This document shows positions 12,793 through 14,997 of a stretch of 14,997 bases of DNA, in pieces (the stretch's first letter is position 1; the number at the start of each line of letters is the position of its first letter). Where the stretch lies: assembly GCA_946497265.1 (NCBI GenBank), contig CAMMKL010000022.1:1-14997 (forward strand). The letters are read 5' to 3'. The notes under the pieces were generated by a model, which worked only from the letters and a program-made list of their open reading frames with translations, was not told the origin of the DNA and searched no databases. The position numbers and the translations under genes are program-made. The DNA is from an uncultured Clostridia bacterium (GTDB lineage Bacteria > Bacillota > Clostridia > Oscillospirales > Acutalibacteraceae).

Positions 12793-13057
12793 GCCCCGCC
12801 GAAGCGGGGCGGAAGGAAGTGAGAAAGAGATGAAATTAAAGCGCGTGTTAGCAGGATTGAAAGCCCAGATGGATATCAAAGAAATCCATGTACTATCCGA
12901 TGAAAAAGTGATATTCAGCGGTGCTATGGAACAGTGGACGGCAACGTCGGTTGACATGATCCTTTATAAACACGAGATAGAGAACTCGGAAGTTAAAAAG
13001 CGTATGACATTCCACGAGAAGGTATTTTTATTTATCTGATCAGCCGAAGCGGGGCGG
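12793..13057. repeat. GC hairpin and a direct copy of half of it
   Basis: GCCCCGCCGAAGCGGGGC at 12793-12810 is a 7-bp stem with a CGAA tetraloop. Bases 12798-12812 (GCCGAAGCGGGGCGG) recur exactly at 13043-13057, where the left arm is missing. The first lies before the 69-residue ORF, the second just after it. This may be a transcription terminator or processing site and its remnant; there is no T-run on the plus strand. Confidence 0.5.
12830..13039 (+). CDS. Small unassigned phage-type protein
   Basis: This 69-residue protein begins MKLKRVLAGLKAQMDIKEIH and contains VLSDEKVIFSGAMEQW, then a hydrophilic tail ending KVFLFI. AAGGAAGTGAG precedes the ATG. I do not recognise a family. Position between the Cro-like gene and the second HTH pair and its size fit small early-phage genes. 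It reads convergently with the next HTH gene; only 22 bases separate the two stops. Confidence 0.6.
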   Translation: MKLKRVLAGLKAQMDIKEIHVLSDEKVIFSGAMEQWTATSVDMILYKHEIENSEVKKRMTFHEKVFLFI

Positions 13058-13061
13058 GAAG

Positions 13062-13277
13062 TCAATACCTTTTAGGGTCGTCGGAGCGCCCGACCAGGTA
13101 GTCAAGCGACACATCAAAGTAGTCTGCTAGGGCGATGAGAACATCAAAAGCTGGTTTTCTCCGTTGCGATTCATAATGTTGAATAGCAAGTTCACTCATC
13201 TGCATTTCTATCGCAAGTTGTTTTTGAGTGAGATTGTGAGCTTTCCGCAATGACACTAAACGTTCTGAAAAGGGCAT
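13062..13277 (-). CDS. Second Xre-type repressor, small
   Basis: This 71-residue protein is essentially one Xre helix-turn-helix: LVSLRKAHNLTQKQLAIEMQ, then MSELAIQHYES, RRKP, and LIALADYFDVSLDYLVGRSD. AGGAGG precedes the ATG by about 6 bases. It is divergent from the HTH gene at 13390, and the gap carries two exact copies of a 25-bp sequence. It probably represses that gene, forming a second switch distinct from the ImmR-type one. Confidence 0.88.
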   Translation of the reverse strand: MPFSERLVSLRKAHNLTQKQLAIEMQMSELAIQHYESQRRKPAFDVLIALADYFDVSLDYLVGRSDDPKRY

Positions 13278-13308
13278 GGCAATACCTCCTAAAAATTTTA
13301 TTTAGGTA

Positions 13309-13371
13309 TTGACACATACAAATGTTAGTGTTAAAATAAAGCCATAACACATACAAATGTTAGTGTTAAAA
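13309..13371. promoter_or_regulatory. Promoter and tandem operators of the second HTH switch
   Basis: Plus-strand TTGACA (13309-13314), 17 bases, TAAAAT (13332-13337) is the promoter of the gene at 13390. A 25-bp sequence starting ACACATACAAATG occurs twice identically (13312-13336 and 13347-13371, start spacing 35). Its first 20 bp are an imperfect dyad (ACAC..ACA..TGT..GTGT). The first copy overlaps the promoter, the second lies in the start region, so a repressor could block initiation at both. A weaker minus-strand promoter (TTGTAT-15-TAAAAT, 13321-13295) overlaps the first copy. Confidence 0.8.
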
Positions 13372-13389
13372 CCAGAAAGTGAGTAGGTG

Positions 13390-13638
13390 ATGAAAAATAC
13401 GAAGTTAAAGAACGCACGTGAAAAAGCTGGACTGACACAAGTTAAAGTAGCTAATCATGTTGGTATTACGGAAGTGAGCTACCAAAACTATGAATCAGGA
13501 GAGCGAATCCCGCGAGCCGACATAGCTATTTTAATAGCTGACACACTGGGAATAAAGTCTTACAAAAGATTTAAAGAACTGTTCGGGGCGGCAACCCCGG
13601 ACAACACAAAAGAGCCTGACGGCAATCAGACGAAGTAA
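13390..13638 (+). CDS. HTH regulator divergent from the second repressor
   Basis: This 82-residue protein has an Xre helix-turn-helix: KLKNAREKAGLTQVKVANHV, then GITEVSYQNYESGERIPRAD and IADTLGIK at about residues 5-60, with a short polar tail. ATG at 13390 is chosen; GTG at 13387 overlaps it and is an alternative. It is driven by the operator-bearing promoter. It may be a Cro-type counterpart to the gene at 13062, or an activator of the genes that follow. Confidence 0.85.
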   Translation: MKNTKLKNAREKAGLTQVKVANHVGITEVSYQNYESGERIPRADIAILIADTLGIKSYKRFKELFGAATPDNTKEPDGNQTK

Positions 13639-13695
13639 GCACAACCAAAGCATACCACGATCCCGAAAAACGGTCAAGAAAGGATGAAATTAAAG

Positions 13696-13845
13696 ATGAA
13701 CGATTACTTACAAAAGGTGTCAACGAAAGACCTAGTTGAAGAACTGGAAAGGCGCGAAGGGGTGGAAACGACAATAGCGGAACCATACCAAGATAAAACT
13801 GTCTCAGTAAACGGCCCCGCTATTGTGCTAGTAGTGACGGATTAA
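13696..13845 (+). CDS. BC1881 family protein
   Basis: This 49-residue protein reads MNDYLQKVSTKDLVEELERR then a segment with EGVETTIAEPYQD and an end PAIVLVVTD, a pattern I recognise as the BC1881 family of short Firmicutes phage proteins (VSTKDLVEEL...REGVE...EPY...GPAIVLVVTD). The function is unknown. ATG at 13684 is an alternative in-frame start, but it directly abuts AAAGG; 13696 leaves 12 bases. It lies in the early operon after the HTH gene. Confidence 0.75.
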   Translation: MNDYLQKVSTKDLVEELERREGVETTIAEPYQDKTVSVNGPAIVLVVTD

Positions 13846-13875
13846 CCTATCCTGTCACAAGTCAAAAAAAAAGAA

Positions 13876-14442
13876 TTAAGCATTTATCATACTATCAAAG
13901 ATTTGAGATGCGTTTGATGGAGGACTGCTTAGAATAAGGGTTGTTTTTAGACCGTTTATAGTCAGGTCAAGGTACAAAATTGGCAATCCACCCGTTGTTT
14001 TAGTTTCCGTTTTTGCCGTAGCCGCCCCTACGATGGCACCGGCACCGCCGAACAAAGCACCGCCTACTACTGCCCTTCCGATACCACCTTTTTTCTTAGA
14101 TACCGTTTTTACCCCAGCAATTTCGATTCGATACCCATCGACTTCCGAAAATGCAAAAACAATAGGTTCTTGTTTAGTTTTTTTATGGTTTGATATGTAA
14201 ACGTATTGGTGCTTTGCATCAATAAAAATATAGCCGGACATCAGGCTGGTAACTTTCATGGTCGTTTCAAATTCCTGAAAGCGTCTATGGTTTTCCTTCC
14301 AGGAATTTTGAACCGTTTCAACATTTGTAAACATTGATTTGTTGCAAATTAAACCGCAACTAGCGCAAATTACACCATCGGAGATATCTTTTTTAGCTAA
14401 TTTTGAAATCTTCTCACCGCAAATAGGACATCTTTTTTTCAT
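13876..14442 (-). CDS. DUF4428-type zinc protein with glycine-rich segment
   Basis: This 188-residue protein starts MKKRCPICGEKISKLAKKDI and has CASCGLIC, a four-cysteine zinc-ribbon (about residues 5-30) like DUF4428. A middle domain (about 70-110) has IFIDAKHQYVYI and FAFSEVDGYRIEI, a beta-rich fold of the kind seen in short membrane-proximal proteins. Then a glycine-rich hydrophobic loop GRAVVGGALFGGAGAIVGAA may associate with membrane. AAAGGAGGG precedes the ATG. It is transcribed against the early genes, so it may be a lysogenic (moron) gene; superinfection exclusion is a guess from position and composition only. Confidence 0.75.
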   Translation of the reverse strand: MKKRCPICGEKISKLAKKDISDGVICASCGLICNKSMFTNVETVQNSWKENHRRFQEFETTMKVTSLMSGYIFIDAKHQYVYISNHKKTKQEPIVFAFSEVDGYRIEIAGVKTVSKKKGGIGRAVVGGALFGGAGAIVGAATAKTETKTTGGLPILYLDLTINGLKTTLILSSPPSNASQIFDSMINA

Positions 14443-14558
14443 GGGTTACACCCTCCTTTGTTTGGTCAAATTATAACATTTTTAGCAGAAGAATAAAAGA
14501 TGATTTTCTAAAAAAGGAGAAAAACAGCTATCTTTGATGGTAGAAAGGAGGTTTTGTA

Positions 14559-14693
14559 GTGACAAGAGAAATGCAGGTAGAGGTTATCCCAGACAAGATC
14601 GACTTAGACAATTTAGCCAGAGTATTTGCAGAGGCATATCTTAAAACGAAAGAAAAGACTACTCAGAAAGAAGCACCTGAGAAAGCGAGTTAA
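14559..14693 (+). CDS. Small acidic/basic phage protein, unassigned
   Basis: A 44-residue frame begins with GTG at 14559, 7 bases after AAAGGAGG. It reads MTREMQVEVIPDKIDLDNLA and ends with a Lys/Glu/Thr-rich tail and TAA. Family unknown. The good ribosome binding site and lack of any alternative gene on either strand support it. It is followed closely by another tiny frame and the repeat gene. Confidence 0.55.
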   Translation: MTREMQVEVIPDKIDLDNLARVFAEAYLKTKEKTTQKEAPEKAS

Positions 14694-14747
14694 AAAAAGG
14701 GGGGAGCTCAGAAACCAAAGAAAACAACTCCCCAGGAGGTGTGACTG

Positions 14748-14837
14748 ATGGGCGCTATTGCCGTCCTGCTGCTGATCAGGCTGAACATGCTCAATGATAA
14801 AATCGACGATGTTTTATATGACAAGGAGGACAAATAA
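14748..14837 (+). CDS. 29-residue small ORF
   Basis: ATG at 14748 follows AGGAGGTGTGACTG and opens a 29-codon frame: hydrophobic start (MGAIAVLLLIRLN) then acidic/basic end with TAA at 14835-14837. The stop lies just before the ribosome binding and start of the next gene. It may be a short membrane-associated peptide or a coupling device for the gene that follows. Family unknown. Confidence 0.45.
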   Translation: MGAIAVLLLIRLNMLNDKIDDVLYDKEDK

Positions 14838-14839
14838 AA

Positions 14840-14997
14840 ATGAAAGAGTACACGCAAGAGGAATTTGACGCTATCCCAAGAGATAAATATGGGGTTAAAC
14901 ATTGCCCAACTGGAAATTACGGCGCAATTAAACGCATCCCCGAGGGTTGCAGTTTTGCCAAGGGTTGCAGTTTTGCCAAGGGTTGCAGTTTTGCCAA
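14840..14997 (+). CDS. Hexapeptide-repeat protein, truncated by the window end
   Basis: ATG at 14840 is preceded by AAGGAGGAC with 9 bases to the start. The peptide begins MKEYTQEEFDAIPRDKYGVK, then HCPTGNYGAIKRIPE, then repeats Gly-Cys-Ser-Phe-Ala-Lys until the window ends in frame. The C-terminal part is beyond the window. The short N-terminus followed by a Cys-Ser-Phe repeat resembles small Firmicutes phage proteins with CSFG-type tandem repeats, which may form a beta-solenoid like pentapeptide-repeat proteins. The family call is from recalled pattern only. Confidence 0.7.
   Translation, partial: MKEYTQEEFDAIPRDKYGVKHCPTGNYGAIKRIPEGCSFAKGCSFAKGCSFA
14944..14997 (+). repeat. Three perfect 18-bp tandem repeats
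   Basis: GGGTTGCAGTTTTGCCAA occurs three times in succession without a single change (14944-14961, 14962-14979, 14980-14997), running exactly to the last base of the window. Each copy codes for one Cys-Ser-Phe hexapeptide. Perfect identity at DNA level implies recent expansion, and the abrupt end may also be an assembly break. Confidence 0.97.

Larger units (their letters stand above)
8480..14997. mobile_element. Left part of a prophage-like element integrated at ssrA
   Basis: From the ssrA end rightward the order is serine recombinase, iteron array, small membrane protein, ImmA protease, ImmR-type repressor, divergent Cro-like gene, a second HTH pair, and small early-phage ORFs including a BC1881-family protein. 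This is the lysogeny and early module of a temperate Firmicutes phage or a phage-like conjugative element. No replication, structural or conjugation genes are in the window, so the two options cannot be separated here; the BC1881-type gene favours phage. The right end is beyond the window. Confidence 0.85.

Noticed and set aside
14708..14902. 64-codon minus-strand frame near the window end
   Set aside because: It is antisense to two small frames with good ribosome binding sites and has no start signal itself.

Overview
The window looks like a low-to-mid GC Clostridia chromosome, probably in or near Oscillospiraceae/Ruminococcaceae. This rests on the family content (rpiB-upp, tmcAL/ackA, yjdF, smpB-ssrA), strong AGGAGG ribosome binding sites and clear TTGACA/TATAAT promoters. 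It is an inference from gene content, not a database match.

Layout. Positions 1-800 hold the 3' end of rpiB and a complete upp. Positions 800-4235 look like an inserted or scrambled accessory stretch. It holds a hairpin terminator, a badly decayed helicase-like pseudogene, a MATE efflux pump and a TetR regulator (both minus strand), and a 49-codon orphan ORF behind a near-consensus promoter. Three copies of one 17-bp palindrome tie the last three together as a probable TetR regulon. Positions 4236-8479 return to core genes: tmcAL and ackA (divergent), yjdF/DUF2992 with a structured leader, smpB, and the tmRNA gene ssrA.

Positions 8480 to the end are the left part of an integrated element, most simply a prophage, inserted at the 3' end of ssrA. 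A large serine recombinase lies on the minus strand, and its reading frame continues about 59 codons into the antisense of ssrA. Upstream of it is an intergenic array of 9/11-bp iterons around an AT-rich core. Then come a small membrane protein, a membrane-anchored ImmA-type metalloprotease with an unusual His/Cys C-terminal domain, an ImmR-type repressor, and a divergent promoter with palindromic operators driving a Cro-like protein. A second divergent HTH pair follows with its own operators. Small early-phage genes come next (a BC1881-family protein and several unassigned ones), interspersed with two minus-strand zinc-ribbon genes that may be lysogenic-expression (moron) genes. The window ends inside a gene made of perfect 18-bp repeats encoding a Gly-Cys-Ser-Phe-Ala-Lys hexapeptide.

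How the parts work together. The recombinase probably placed the element at ssrA. The first HTH pair plus ImmA is the expected lysogeny switch (ImmA cleaves or inactivates the ImmR-type repressor). The second pair may be a further control layer. The points most worth checking are the iteron array, the membrane-bound ImmA and its coupled small protein, the recombinase-tmRNA chimera, and the yjdF leader in which a CCCUCC loop can pair with the ribosome binding site.
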